Source: Agrobacterium albertimagni AOL15 (GTDB lineage Bacteria > Pseudomonadota > Alphaproteobacteria > Rhizobiales > Rhizobiaceae). From it: a DNA stretch of 64,000 bases. The stretch is from the NCBI RefSeq assembly GCF_000300855.1, contig NZ_ALJF01000008.1, positions 124,001 through 188,000 of the forward strand, in the 5' to 3' direction. A program made the translations under genes and the position numbers. Shown here piece after piece: positions 1 to 8,154 of this stretch. The stretch's first letter is position 1; every line of letters begins with the position of its first letter. The notes under the pieces are model-generated. The model was not told the DNA's origin and searched no databases. It saw nothing but the letters and a program-made list of their open reading frames with translations.

Positions 1-548
1 TTGCCCGTGTTGCGCAGGGCCCAGTTCACGGCCTTCTTGACGAAGTTGCGGGGATCGGTCGCGTGTCGCTCAATCAGCGGCAACCATTCCAGGAAAGTCG
101 CGTCCGGCTCATTCTTGTTGTGAACGGTCGCGCCTGCGATCATGGCAAAGGCGGTTCTGCGGATGAACTCGCGGTCATCTGCGGCGAAGTCTTCAACCAG
201 TTTGCGCCAGCCGGGCGTCTCGGTGAGCAGGTCGGCCGCCGTGTCGACGATTTCCCAGGAATTGAATTCCTCGGCGAGCCGCCAGATGTCGTCCGATGAC
301 AGCATCCTCGGGACGAAAGTCCAGATCGCCAACAGGCGCGCCTCACGTATGCCGGATGCCCAGAGCTCTTCGGCACGCGCCTGGTTCGGGCCGATCACCT
401 TGGCGATCTGCCGCAGGGCAGGATTGCCGATGCCAAGAGCATTGTCGGTGACAATCCCGTAGCGAGCCATGCCGGCGATGTTCTCCTCCGACCGCATCGA
501 GCGCAGAGATGCGATGATCTCGGCTGCGGTGGAGGAGGGGCCGATCAT
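1..548 (-). CDS. DNA alkylation repair protein, AlkD-like HEAT-repeat glycosylase (C-terminus off the window)
   Basis: Reading leftward from an ATG at 548, about 182 codons are open to the window edge. The protein is a helical HEAT-like repeat protein of the DNA alkylation repair family (PF08713), which excises N3/N7-alkylated purines. Visible hallmarks are SWEIVD, matching the Trp...Asp substrate-pocket pair of AlkD, then RRTAFAMIAG and the late motif FVKKAVNWALRNTG. The start overlaps the stop of the upstream dehydrogenase by four bases (ATGA), so the two are probably co-transcribed. The C-terminus is missing only because the window ends. The exact substrate is inferred from the family. Confidence 0.85.
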   Translation of the reverse strand, partial: MIGPSSTAAEIIASLRSMRSEENIAGMARYGIVTDNALGIGNPALRQIAKVIGPNQARAEELWASGIREARLLAIWTFVPRMLSSDDIWRLAEEFNSWEIVDTAADLLTETPGWRKLVEDFAADDREFIRRTAFAMIAGATVHNKNEPDATFLEWLPLIERHATDPRNFVKKAVNWALRNTG

Positions 549-1417
549 TTTGTTTCCAGCCGCGCCAGCAGGGACGAGGTGTCCCAGCGATTGCCGCCGA
601 GTTTCTGCACCTCGCCGTAGAACTGATCGACGAGCGCCGTGACCGGCAGGTTTGCGCCGTTGCGGCGCGCTTCCGAGAGGACGATGTCCAGATCCTTGCG
701 CATCCAGTCGACGGCAAAGCCGAAATCGTATTTGCCCTGGTTCATGGTCTTGTGACGGTTCTCCATCTGCCAGGAGCCGGCAGCCCCCTTGGAGATGACC
801 TCGATCACCTTTTCGATGTCGAGCCCGGCCTTCTTGCCGAAATGCACGCCCTCGGCCAGGCCCTGTACGAGGCCTGCAATGCAGATCTGGTTGACCATCT
901 TGGTCAGTTGGCCGGCGCCGGCTGGGCCCATCAGGCCAACCATGCGGGCAAAGGAGTCGATCACGGGTTTTGCGCGGTCGAAGGTGTCCGGTTCGCCACC
1001 GCACATCACGGTGAGTACACCGTTCTCAGCACCGGCCTGGCCGCCGGAGACCGGGGCGTCGATGAAGCCGCAGCCTTTGGCAGCTGTGGCCTCGGCGAGT
1101 TCACGTGCGACCTCGGCGGAGGCGGTGGTGTTGTCGATCAGGATCGCGCCCGGCTTCATGGCGGCAATCACGCCGTTTTCGCCTGTGGTGACCGAACGCA
1201 GGTCGTCGTCATTGCCAACGCAGGTGAAGACGAAATCTGCGCCCTCTGCGGCCTCAGCCGGGGTCAAGCCATGACTACCGCCGAACTTTGCCACCCAGGC
1301 CTCTGCCTTGGCTGTCGTGCGGTTATAGACCTTCACCTCGTGGCCACCCTTGACCTTCAGGTGACCTGCCATGGGAAAACCCATCACGCCCAAACCGATG
1401 AATGCGACTTTTGCCAT
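545..1417 (-). CDS. NAD(P)-dependent beta-hydroxyacid dehydrogenase (3-hydroxyisobutyrate dehydrogenase / tartronate semialdehyde reductase family)
   Basis: A 290-residue protein, the normal length for this family. The N-terminus carries the Rossmann motif GLGVMGFPMAGHL (residues 8-20), overlapping the family signature, followed by the substrate-site segment DAPVSGGQAGAENG and the catalytic-lysine region GAGQLTKMVNQ. Enzymes of this family oxidise 3-hydroxyisobutyrate or reduce tartronate semialdehyde; the sequence alone does not tell me which. The gene is preceded by a good ribosome site (CAGGAGAGACGAG) and followed with a 4-bp overlap by the AlkD-like gene. No valine-degradation or glyoxylate neighbours are present to fix the substrate. 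Confidence 0.88.
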   Translation of the reverse strand: MAKVAFIGLGVMGFPMAGHLKVKGGHEVKVYNRTTAKAEAWVAKFGGSHGLTPAEAAEGADFVFTCVGNDDDLRSVTTGENGVIAAMKPGAILIDNTTASAEVARELAEATAAKGCGFIDAPVSGGQAGAENGVLTVMCGGEPDTFDRAKPVIDSFARMVGLMGPAGAGQLTKMVNQICIAGLVQGLAEGVHFGKKAGLDIEKVIEVISKGAAGSWQMENRHKTMNQGKYDFGFAVDWMRKDLDIVLSEARRNGANLPVTALVDQFYGEVQKLGGNRWDTSSLLARLETK

Positions 1418-1489
1418 CTCGTCTCTCCTGCCTTGCGGTATGAGACATGCATAGTCGATGGCAGGGAAGGGTGAAAGGGCTGGGATCCC

Positions 1490-3055
1490 TCAATCCGTCG
1501 GGTCCTGCGCATCGGCTTTGGCGCCAATCTTGTGGTCCGGCGTCAATTCGAGGCTCAATTGTCCAAGGCGGCCTGAAATCTCGTTCCACAGGCGTCGGAG
1601 GCGGCGAACATGGAGGTCATCGCCGATCCAGTCCATCAGGTGCTCAACAGCCCGGGACGACATCGCCTTGGTCTCGCTGATGGTGGTGAGCGCCCAGATG
1701 CTGAAGTCCTTCGCGTCGACTTCCATGATCTGCCCATCTGCGCCGGGGATAAGAAATTTCGCCGTACTCTTCTCAAGGATAAGTTTCATCGGGCCGGTCG
1801 GTGCAAACAGGACGGCTGCGTAGATTCGATCGAAGGCATCGATCGCCAGTTTGTCGGCCTCGCTGTCGTCCTTGCGATTTTGCTTCAAGGCACGTTCGAG
1901 GTCGAAGATCGTGCGCACGTTGAATTGTCGCAGCAAAAGGAAGCGGTCGAGGCCGACGACGCAGCAGAGCTGTGCCTGGGCGATCCAGTCGACGGTCTGG
2001 TAGATCCCGTATGGCGTCTCGATATGCAGCATGATCGGATTGTAAGTGGCGAGCGACTGAACGTCTGAGATACCGCATTCTTCAAGGCGGAAGCGGGTGA
2101 AGAAGTCTATGCCATCGATGGCATCCAGAGGGACGACCCGGGTCATGTCGATGAACCGATTGTCCGACTGCTTGATCCAGTTGATCTGGGTGCCGATCTT
2201 GACCAGGATGAACTGCAGGACACTGCCCGGCAGCAGACCAAAGGCGAGGCCCAGAAGGATCCAGAGCGCTGGCAGGTCCCCGATCGGTGTGGTCCGGTCG
2301 ATGCTCACGGCTGCCTGGAGAGCGCTCAAGTCGGGAATGGCGCGGTAGAGCGTGGCCGATGCCAGCACCGAAATCACGATCATCGCCGCCTGCCTTATCA
2401 TCGTATAGCCGTTCAGGTCGAAGACGGCGAGCGCCTGGACGAGATAGCGCAAGGACGAGAGGTAGGCGCCAATGAATGTGATGGCGGCGACCGTCAGGAC
2501 GTTTTCGGCAAGTTGCCTGACGTCAACTGCGGCGGTTTGATCCGAGAACTTCATGCCGCCTACCGTCAGCAGGTTGAAGGTCGTGCCATCAAGACAGGTT
2601 GCCGCCGTCTCGAAACAACCGAAACCCGAGAAGGCGAGGATGAAGCCAGTCGTGACGACGAGAAGATAGGGAATTGCAGCGGTCAGCAACCGCAGGTCGC
2701 CCCGGTTCAGAAAGACGCGGGTCCTAGAGATCGTATCATTGATCTCGCTGATGATGTCCTCCGCCGATCGGAGGTTGCCGCTCGAAGCTCTCACTTCCCG
2801 TTCGTCATCGCTGCTAACATCGGCGGCATATTTGCTGCGGACGAATTCGAAAGACGGGCTGGTGCCTTCCTCTCCCAAGTCGATGACAGGGAAGGTTTTC
2901 ACATAATCGCGAATGAGACGGAGCCGTCGGAGCCTGATCTCGTATCGTCCAAAGATCAAGGCGAAGACGGTGATCAGGGATATGGCGAAGGCGACGACCA
3001 CCGTCCATGTCAATGAGGGATCGGTGATCGCTTGTGCGGCAATTTCAGTTTGCAT
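1490..3055 (-). CDS. Uncharacterised polytopic membrane protein with a helix-hairpin-helix-like cytosolic domain
   Basis: 521 residues from the ATG at 3055, chosen over an upstream in-frame start at 3112 because a purine-rich site (GGGGGGGAAGCC) lies directly before it. I do not recognise a named family. Hydrophobic segments lie near residues 17-37, 120-145, 175-200, 215-235 and 260-285. After the last of these comes a soluble C-terminal half of about 240 residues. That half contains two similar units, RLEECGISDVQSLATYNP and later LRQFNVRTIFDLERAL, which resemble the helix-hairpin-helix units of DUF4332-like domains. The gene stands alone between a dehydrogenase and a methyltransferase. Its function is unknown. 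Confidence 0.75.
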   Translation of the reverse strand: MQTEIAAQAITDPSLTWTVVVAFAISLITVFALIFGRYEIRLRRLRLIRDYVKTFPVIDLGEEGTSPSFEFVRSKYAADVSSDDEREVRASSGNLRSAEDIISEINDTISRTRVFLNRGDLRLLTAAIPYLLVVTTGFILAFSGFGCFETAATCLDGTTFNLLTVGGMKFSDQTAAVDVRQLAENVLTVAAITFIGAYLSSLRYLVQALAVFDLNGYTMIRQAAMIVISVLASATLYRAIPDLSALQAAVSIDRTTPIGDLPALWILLGLAFGLLPGSVLQFILVKIGTQINWIKQSDNRFIDMTRVVPLDAIDGIDFFTRFRLEECGISDVQSLATYNPIMLHIETPYGIYQTVDWIAQAQLCCVVGLDRFLLLRQFNVRTIFDLERALKQNRKDDSEADKLAIDAFDRIYAAVLFAPTGPMKLILEKSTAKFLIPGADGQIMEVDAKDFSIWALTTISETKAMSSRAVEHLMDWIGDDLHVRRLRRLWNEISGRLGQLSLELTPDHKIGAKADAQDPTD

Positions 3056-3152
3056 GGCTTCCCCCCCTTTTTCCGAGGGAAGCCTAAACTCTTGATGGTA
3101 GCTGACTACCAATTAGGCGCGATCTATGGTTGAAAATTCAATCCAAGATTGT

Positions 3153-3968
3153 CTATTTTGTCTTTTTCGCCACCACGAGATGACCTGGGGAGGGCTCACC
3201 GTCCTGCATGCGCACGTTGATGTCGGTGATCTCGACCACTTCGAAGCCAGTCGCGGCCAGCCGTTCACGCACATAGGCCTCCGCATGCACGAAGCGCTGA
3301 TGCGGGCCGACCATGAAGGGACGGCCGGCCATGACGTCTTCCGGCCGCGTTTCGGAAGAGAAGACAAAGATGCCGCCGTCGGTCATGTTCTCGGCAGCAC
3401 CAAAGAAGAGCGGTTCCAGCGCGCCGAGATAGGGCAGCACGTCGGTTGCCGTGACGAGGTCGAAGGGTTCGTCGTCATTGTCTTCGAGGAAGTCCTCGAG
3501 TTCCGCCACATAGAGCGTCTCGTAAAGGTCCTTCTCATGGGCGATCTCGACCATCTTTTCGGAAATGTCGATGCCCGTCATGTCGTCCACGACATCGCGC
3601 AGCGCGCCGCCTGTGAGGCCGGTGCCGCAGCCAAGGTCGAGCAGACGCTTGAACGGGCCGAGACCGAGCGTTTGCAGACGCTGGCGGACCATCATCGGCA
3701 CGGTGTAGCCGAGCTGTTCGACGAGAATGTCCTCGAAGGCATCGGCGTGCTGGTCGAAGAGCGTCTCGACATAGGCGTCGGGCGCTTTCGGCGGGGCCTC
3801 GCCACGGCCAAGTGCGGCAATCCGCACCGATGCGCCGCCGTGGTCGTCGGGGTCGATCGCCAGCACTTCCTCATAGGCCTTCACGGCTGCGTCGATATCG
3901 CCGGACTTTTCGAGGGCGAGTGCGCGGTTATAGGCTTCCGCCAGGGCTTCTTCGTCGATCTTGGCCAT
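3153..3968 (-). CDS. TPR-repeat class I SAM-dependent methyltransferase
   Basis: 271 residues from the ATG at 3968, which follows AGGAG; an upstream extension to 4211 has no family similarity. Residues 8-40 form one TPR unit (ALAEAYNRALALEKSGD...AYEEVLAIDPDD). A Rossmann methyltransferase follows, with motif I DLGCGTGLTGG at 111-121, the acidic residue of motif II in MTGIDISEKM, and post-I/motif IV DLVTATDVLPYLG. The proline-rich joint APPKAPDAYVETLFDQHADAF is typical of the rhizobial TPR-methyltransferase group. The methyl acceptor is unknown. It is transcribed divergently from the DUF2270 gene. Confidence 0.85.
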   Translation of the reverse strand: MAKIDEEALAEAYNRALALEKSGDIDAAVKAYEEVLAIDPDDHGGASVRIAALGRGEAPPKAPDAYVETLFDQHADAFEDILVEQLGYTVPMMVRQRLQTLGLGPFKRLLDLGCGTGLTGGALRDVVDDMTGIDISEKMVEIAHEKDLYETLYVAELEDFLEDNDDEPFDLVTATDVLPYLGALEPLFFGAAENMTDGGIFVFSSETRPEDVMAGRPFMVGPHQRFVHAEAYVRERLAATGFEVVEITDINVRMQDGEPSPGHLVVAKKTK

Positions 3969-4094
3969 GTGAGGCTCCTGTTCTCTCGGCCGCTCATCGG
4001 GCCTTTGCCGGTCGTCTAGCGGGTCGGGCCGGGCTTGGCAATGAAAAGGGAACCGAGCGGCGGCTCTTGGTGTTCTCCCGGCAGGGAGCCACCA

Positions 4095-4832
4095 ATGGAA
4101 CAAATGACACAAGACGAAGCCGGGATCCTGCCGTTGGAGAGCGCAACGCCCGCGCGCCTCGCGCCCGCCTTGCCGGCCAGTTCGGCTGAAAAAGCCAATA
4201 TGATCATCCACTATTATCGCGGTGAGATCGGTCGGATGACGAGCTGGCGCGACCGGATAGATCGGACCACGAACTGGTCGATGACGGTGGTGGCCGGCCT
4301 GCTTTCCGTGTCACTGTCGACGCCATCGTCGCATCATGGTGTCGTGCTGTTCGCCATGCTGCTCGTCTCGGTCTTTCTTCTGATCGAGGCAAGGCGTTAT
4401 CGCTTCTTTGACGTCTACCGGGCGAGGGTACGGCAGCTCGAGCGGCACTATTTCTCCCAGGCGCTGTGCCCTCAGGCGGAGCTGAAGGCCGATTGGGCCG
4501 AGGCCATCGCGGCCAGCCTTCGACGGCCGGTCTTCCTTATGGCGTACCGCGAAGCGCTTTTTCGCCGCATTCGTCGCAACTACATTTGGATGTATCTGAT
4601 CCTGCTCCTTGCCTGGGCGCTCAAGATATCAAGCCCGAAGCTGCAACAGAACGAGGCGCCCGCCGAGTTCGTCAGCAGTCTGTCCCAAATCGTTCAGAAC
4701 GCCCATTTAGGACCGCTGTATGGCGGGGTCGTGCTGGCGCTGGTCGGCGCCTTCTATGCCGCGTTACTCTTCACCATCCTCTATCGGAAGCCGAAAGATG
4801 GGGAAATTGCCCATGGCGAGGTGCATGTCTGA
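4095..4832 (+). CDS. DUF2270 family integral membrane protein
   Basis: 245 residues from the ATG at 4095, which has AGGGAG upstream; an in-frame ATG at 4035 lacks a site. The segment EIGRMTSWRDRIDRTTNW followed by two closely spaced membrane helices (about 62-80 and 84-100), then EARRYRFFDVYRARVRQLE, is characteristic of the DUF2270 family. Two more helices are near the C-terminus (about 172-192 and 215-240). The family is described only as predicted integral membrane protein; no biochemical role is known to me. The gene converges on usg, the two stop codons being only two bases apart. Confidence 0.85.
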   Translation: MEQMTQDEAGILPLESATPARLAPALPASSAEKANMIIHYYRGEIGRMTSWRDRIDRTTNWSMTVVAGLLSVSLSTPSSHHGVVLFAMLLVSVFLLIEARRYRFFDVYRARVRQLERHYFSQALCPQAELKADWAEAIAASLRRPVFLMAYREALFRRIRRNYIWMYLILLLAWALKISSPKLQQNEAPAEFVSSLSQIVQNAHLGPLYGGVVLALVGAFYAALLFTILYRKPKDGEIAHGEVHV

Positions 4833-4834
4833 GC

Positions 4835-5101
4835 TCAGTGCAGGATGAACTCGCCTTTCAACGAGCGCCATTCGCTGGCCGCGATCATCTTCTTGTGCAC
4901 ATAGGTCACAGAGTGGAGCGGCCCCTCGATCTTGTCCTGCCAGAAGCGCAGGAAGCCACGCATCTCCGGAAAGTCGGGAGCCAGATCGTAATGCTGCCAT
5001 ATATAGGTCTGCAGCAGGGAAGGGTGATCGGGCAGGCGATAGAGGATCTGGGCGGTTGTCAGCCCGTAACCCTTCAGCATCAGTTCCATTTCGCTGTTCA
5101 T
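4835..5101 (-). CDS. usg: Usg family protein
   Basis: 88 residues from the ATG at 5101. The sequence MELMLKGYGLTTAQILYRLP, the core IWQHYDLAPDFPEMRGFL and the ending EWRSLKGEFILH are typical of the alphaproteobacterial Usg family, a short soluble protein of unknown biochemical role historically associated with trp or asd genes. Neither is adjacent here. The ribosome site GGGGAA lies ten bases upstream. An in-frame ATG at 5155 preceded by GCGGAAGC would add 18 residues and is a real alternative start. Confidence 0.8.
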   Translation of the reverse strand: MNSEMELMLKGYGLTTAQILYRLPDHPSLLQTYIWQHYDLAPDFPEMRGFLRFWQDKIEGPLHSVTYVHKKMIAASEWRSLKGEFILH

Positions 5102-5277
5102 GTGCCAGCGTTCCCCGTGTTCTCGTGGAAGACGGATCGACGCGGGCGGTGTCATCGCTTCCGCGACCGACCGGGGCCGCGACCGACGCGGGCCCTGACA
5201 TGATGGAAACACCTGATGGTGAAGGAAGTGCTAATGAAGGTGGGCGGTGACCCAAGAGAGGGCCGCCGTCCCCAGGG

Positions 5278-6108
5278 TCAGCGTTTTAGGTGACGGGTCA
5301 GGCGAGCCTCGATCGCACCCCATGTGTGACGCAGGGCCTCGACAATGGCGAGATAGAAGATCGCCGCCCAGAGATAGGTCTGATAGTCGAAGGTGCGCGA
5401 GAATGCGTAGCGCGTCTGGCCCATGAGATCGAGAACGGTGACGACCGCGACGACGGCCGAGCCCTTGATCATGAAGATGATCTCGTTGCCATAGGGGCGA
5501 AGGGCGACGATCAGGGCCTGCGGCAGAATGATCTTCCAGAAGGTGACCGAGGTGGGCAGTCCAAGCGACTTGGCGCCTTCCGTCTGGCCGCGCGGGACGC
5601 TCTCGATTGCACCGCGCAGGATTTCGGCCTGATAGGCGGCCGTGTTCAGCGTCATGGCAAACAGCGCGCAATACCAGGCCTCGCGGAAGAACCACCAGAG
5701 GCCGATCGCCTCGATCTGCGGGCGGAAGGAGCCGAGGCCATAATAGATGAGGAAGATCTGCAGCAGCATCGGCGTGCTGCGGAAGACGTAAACATAGGCA
5801 TAGGCGATCGTGTTCAGGATCGGGTTGCGTGCCATGCGCGCGAATGTGACGGGGACGGAGAGGAGGGCGCCGAGCGTGATCGACCCGAAGGTCAGGATCA
5901 AGGTCGTGGCGAGACCGTCCAGATACCGCCAGCCATAGCGCTCGATCTTTGCCGGGTCCCAGCTCGATGCGAGGTACCAGACCAGGGCAAGCCCGAGAAC
6001 AGCCCAGAGAGTGAGGATGGCGTAGCCGGCGACGCGCGCCAGGTTGATGCGGCTTGCCTTTGTCGGCGGCGCGGGGCGGGCGGGGATCATGTCCAGCGCG
6101 TGGCTCAT
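5278..6108 (-). CDS. ABC transporter permease, HisM/OccM type (basic amino-acid importer)
   Basis: 276 residues starting at the ATG at 6108, which overlaps the stop of the preceding permease (ATGA). It has an N-terminal helix at about 25-50, the polar amino-acid permease signature segment (RSTPMLLQIFLIYYGLG) and the EAA loop region EILRGAIESVPRGQTEGAKS, where the ATPase docks. It pairs with the HisQ-type permease upstream and the periplasmic binding protein to form an importer for arginine, lysine, ornithine or opine-like compounds. No ATPase gene follows; the next genes are usg and a divergent membrane protein. Confidence 0.9.
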   Translation of the reverse strand: MSHALDMIPARPAPPTKASRINLARVAGYAILTLWAVLGLALVWYLASSWDPAKIERYGWRYLDGLATTLILTFGSITLGALLSVPVTFARMARNPILNTIAYAYVYVFRSTPMLLQIFLIYYGLGSFRPQIEAIGLWWFFREAWYCALFAMTLNTAAYQAEILRGAIESVPRGQTEGAKSLGLPTSVTFWKIILPQALIVALRPYGNEIIFMIKGSAVVAVVTVLDLMGQTRYAFSRTFDYQTYLWAAIFYLAIVEALRHTWGAIEARLTRHLKR

Positions 6109-6908
6109 CGGCTTGCCTCCGCGCGGTTCGCCCAGCGTGCGATGGCGTTGAGGCCAATCGAGGAGACGGTGGCAAGCACGAGATAGAGAAGGCAGGCGAT
6201 CCCGTAGAACATGAAGGCCTCCTTGGTGACGCGTGCCGCAACACCCGTTTGCCGCACGATGTCGGCAAGGCCGATGACCGAGACGAGAGCCGTATCCTTG
6301 AGGAGCACCAGCCAGAGATTGCTGAGGCCCGGAAGCGCGATGCGGATCAACTGGGGCACGATGATCAGCCACATGGTCTTGCGCTTCGACAGACCGACCG
6401 CACTGCCGGCCTCGTACTGGCCGCGCGGGATGGCTTGGAACGCCGAGAGCAGAACTTCCGAGGCATAGGACGAGAAGACGACGGAGAGCGCGATCATGCC
6501 CGCGACGAAGGCGTTGATCTCGACGCGCTGGTCGATGCCGAGCGAGGACAAGACGGACTGGACGAGAATCTGGAAGCCGAAATAGACGATGAACAGGGTC
6601 AGCAGTTCCGGCAGCCCGCGAAAGATGGTCGTGTAGACGCCGGTCGCAGCCCGCAGGCTCCATTCACCCGATTGGCGCGCCAGCGCAATCAGGAAGCCGA
6701 GGGCAAGACCGACGGGCAGGGTGGCAAGTGCTAGCGAGATCGTCACCTTGACGCCGAAAGCGATCTCGTCGCCCCAGCCGGTGTCGCCGCAGCCGACGAG
6801 CGTGTCCGCTGCAAACAGCCGGAAGAGCCCGATCGGTCCACAGAGCGGATCGAACGCGTAGTTGATCCAGTCCCAGATCGAGCCGAGCGCGGAAGACAAT
6901 CCGCCCAT
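6105..6908 (-). CDS. ABC transporter permease, HisQ/OccQ type (basic amino-acid importer)
   Basis: 267 residues from the ATG at 6908, preceded by AGGGGGAA. A longer N-terminal segment before the first transmembrane helix contains two cysteines (DPLCGPIG and LVGCGDTGWGDE). The permease core carries RGLPELLTLFIVYFG and the EAA loop EVLLSAFQAIPRGQYEAGSA. It lies 113 bases after the binding-protein gene, and a perfect hairpin sits in that gap, so expression of the permeases is probably lower than that of the binding protein. It overlaps the next permease by 4 bp. Confidence 0.9.
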   Translation of the reverse strand: MGGLSSALGSIWDWINYAFDPLCGPIGLFRLFAADTLVGCGDTGWGDEIAFGVKVTISLALATLPVGLALGFLIALARQSGEWSLRAATGVYTTIFRGLPELLTLFIVYFGFQILVQSVLSSLGIDQRVEINAFVAGMIALSVVFSSYASEVLLSAFQAIPRGQYEAGSAVGLSKRKTMWLIIVPQLIRIALPGLSNLWLVLLKDTALVSVIGLADIVRQTGVAARVTKEAFMFYGIACLLYLVLATVSSIGLNAIARWANRAEASR

Positions 6909-6970
6909 GCCATTCCCCCTTGGCGGTTTTTTCCGCCTTTTTCGATGTCGTTGCAGTTCAAATGCAAAAT

Positions 6971-6993
6971 GGCGGAAGTGTTCGACTTCCGCC
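6971..6993 (-). terminator. Hairpin between binding-protein and permease genes
   Basis: A perfect 9-bp inverted repeat (GGCGGAAGT / ACTTCCGCC) with a 5-base loop. In the minus-strand transcript it is followed by ATTTTGCATTTG. It lies 28 bases after the binding-protein stop and before the permease start, the usual place for a partial terminator or 3'-stabilising stem that keeps binding-protein mRNA in excess. Confidence 0.65.
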
Positions 6994-7020
6994 ACCTGGT
7001 TCTATTGGTTTATGCCGGGA

Positions 7021-7794
7021 TCACTCGCCGTAGACGTCGAAATCGAAATACTTCTTGTTGATTTCGGCATATTTGCCGTTTGCGCGGATGGCCTCGATCG
7101 CAGCAGACAGCTTGTCTGCGAGTTCGGTTTCACCCTTGCGCACTGCAATGCCTGCGCCTTCACCATTGATCTCGACATCCACCTCCAGCGGGGTCAGGAT
7201 TTTGCAGCAGGTGCCGGCGTCTGACTTCAGCCATTCCGACAACACGACGATGTCATCGACCACGGCGTCAACGCGGCCGCCTTCGAGGTCGAGCTTGTAT
7301 TCATCAGCAGTCGGATAGAGCTTCAGCTCGCTGTCCGCCATGTGCTTTTCGGCATAGTTGGCATGGGTCGTGGAGGACTGCGCGCCAATTGCCTTGCCCT
7401 TCAGGCCGGCCAGATCGGTGATCGGGGAGTCCTTCGGAACGGCGACGGCCGGCGGCGTGTTGTAATACTTCTTCGAGAAGTCGACCTTCTCCAGGCGCTC
7501 TGGGGTGATCGACATGGACGCGATGATCGCGTCGAACTTCTTGGCTTGCAGGGCCGGAATGATGCCATCCCAATCCTGTGTGACGAATTCGCAGGAGACC
7601 TTCATTTCTTCGCAAAGCGCATTGGCGATATCGATGTCGAAGCCAACCAGGGTGCCATCGGCTTCCAGATTGTTGAAGGGCGGGTAAGCGCCTTCAGTGC
7701 CGATGATCAGCTTCTCTTGAGCCATCGTCGAGCCGGCAAAGAGCGACAGGGCAGCGATGGAAGCTGCGGCCAGAAAACGTGTCGGAATACGCAT
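7021..7794 (-). CDS. Periplasmic basic amino-acid binding protein (lysine/arginine/ornithine/opine type)
   Basis: 257 residues from the ATG at 7794, preceded by GAGAGGA. The signal peptide is MRIPTRFLAAASIAALSLFA with a cleavage site near STMAQ. The mature protein opens with KLIIGTEGAYPPFNNLE and contains GFDIDIANALCEEM, the ligand-binding SMSITPERLEKVDFSKKYY and the hinge segment AIGAQSSTTHANY, all typical of family 3 solute-binding proteins of the HisJ/OccT group. It is the first gene of a three-gene unit with the two permeases. The precise ligand cannot be read from the sequence. Confidence 0.92.
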   Translation of the reverse strand: MRIPTRFLAAASIAALSLFAGSTMAQEKLIIGTEGAYPPFNNLEADGTLVGFDIDIANALCEEMKVSCEFVTQDWDGIIPALQAKKFDAIIASMSITPERLEKVDFSKKYYNTPPAVAVPKDSPITDLAGLKGKAIGAQSSTTHANYAEKHMADSELKLYPTADEYKLDLEGGRVDAVVDDIVVLSEWLKSDAGTCCKILTPLEVDVEINGEGAGIAVRKGETELADKLSAAIEAIRANGKYAEINKKYFDFDVYGE

Positions 7795-8154
7795 GAGATC
7801 CTCTCTGTTGGGTGGACGCCGTTTGTTGTTGTGAGGCGGCTGTCCGTGATCGTGTGGCATGGTCGACCACACTTGGGCCCAATATTCGTCCGGTTTTACA
7901 GCCGAAATCAACAACAAACCGCGTGATCGACAAAATTTGCCCCCTTAAATCCGCCGGGGGCTACGAAAGACATTTTTTTGTTCCATTCAGCCTTGTTCGT
8001 TGGAGCAAAAGCCGTTCCAACTCGTTCAGCCACGGTTAATTATGCGAAATCTAGTTTGGCCGCAGCTTCGGTTCGCACAATCGAGCATGCATTCAACAGC
8101 ACGGACCCGGATGACACTGTCACCCACCCGTGCGTAGGGAAGGAAACGCAAGGT
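7795..8154 (+). other. Divergent intergenic region (360 bp)
   Basis: This region lies between the divergently transcribed importer operon and the OmpA-domain gene and must hold both promoters. I see no convincing -35/-10 pair. A perfect 6-bp inverted repeat (GCCCCC at 7939-7944, GGGGGC at 7956-7961) is followed eleven bases later by seven T residues (7973-7979), which could end a short rightward transcript. No coding signal stands out. Confidence 0.4.

Noticed and set aside
5231-6268. A 345-codon frame on the same strand as the HisM-type permease
   Set aside because: It is the permease read in another frame; its Pro/Arg/His-rich translation has no hydrophobic segments.
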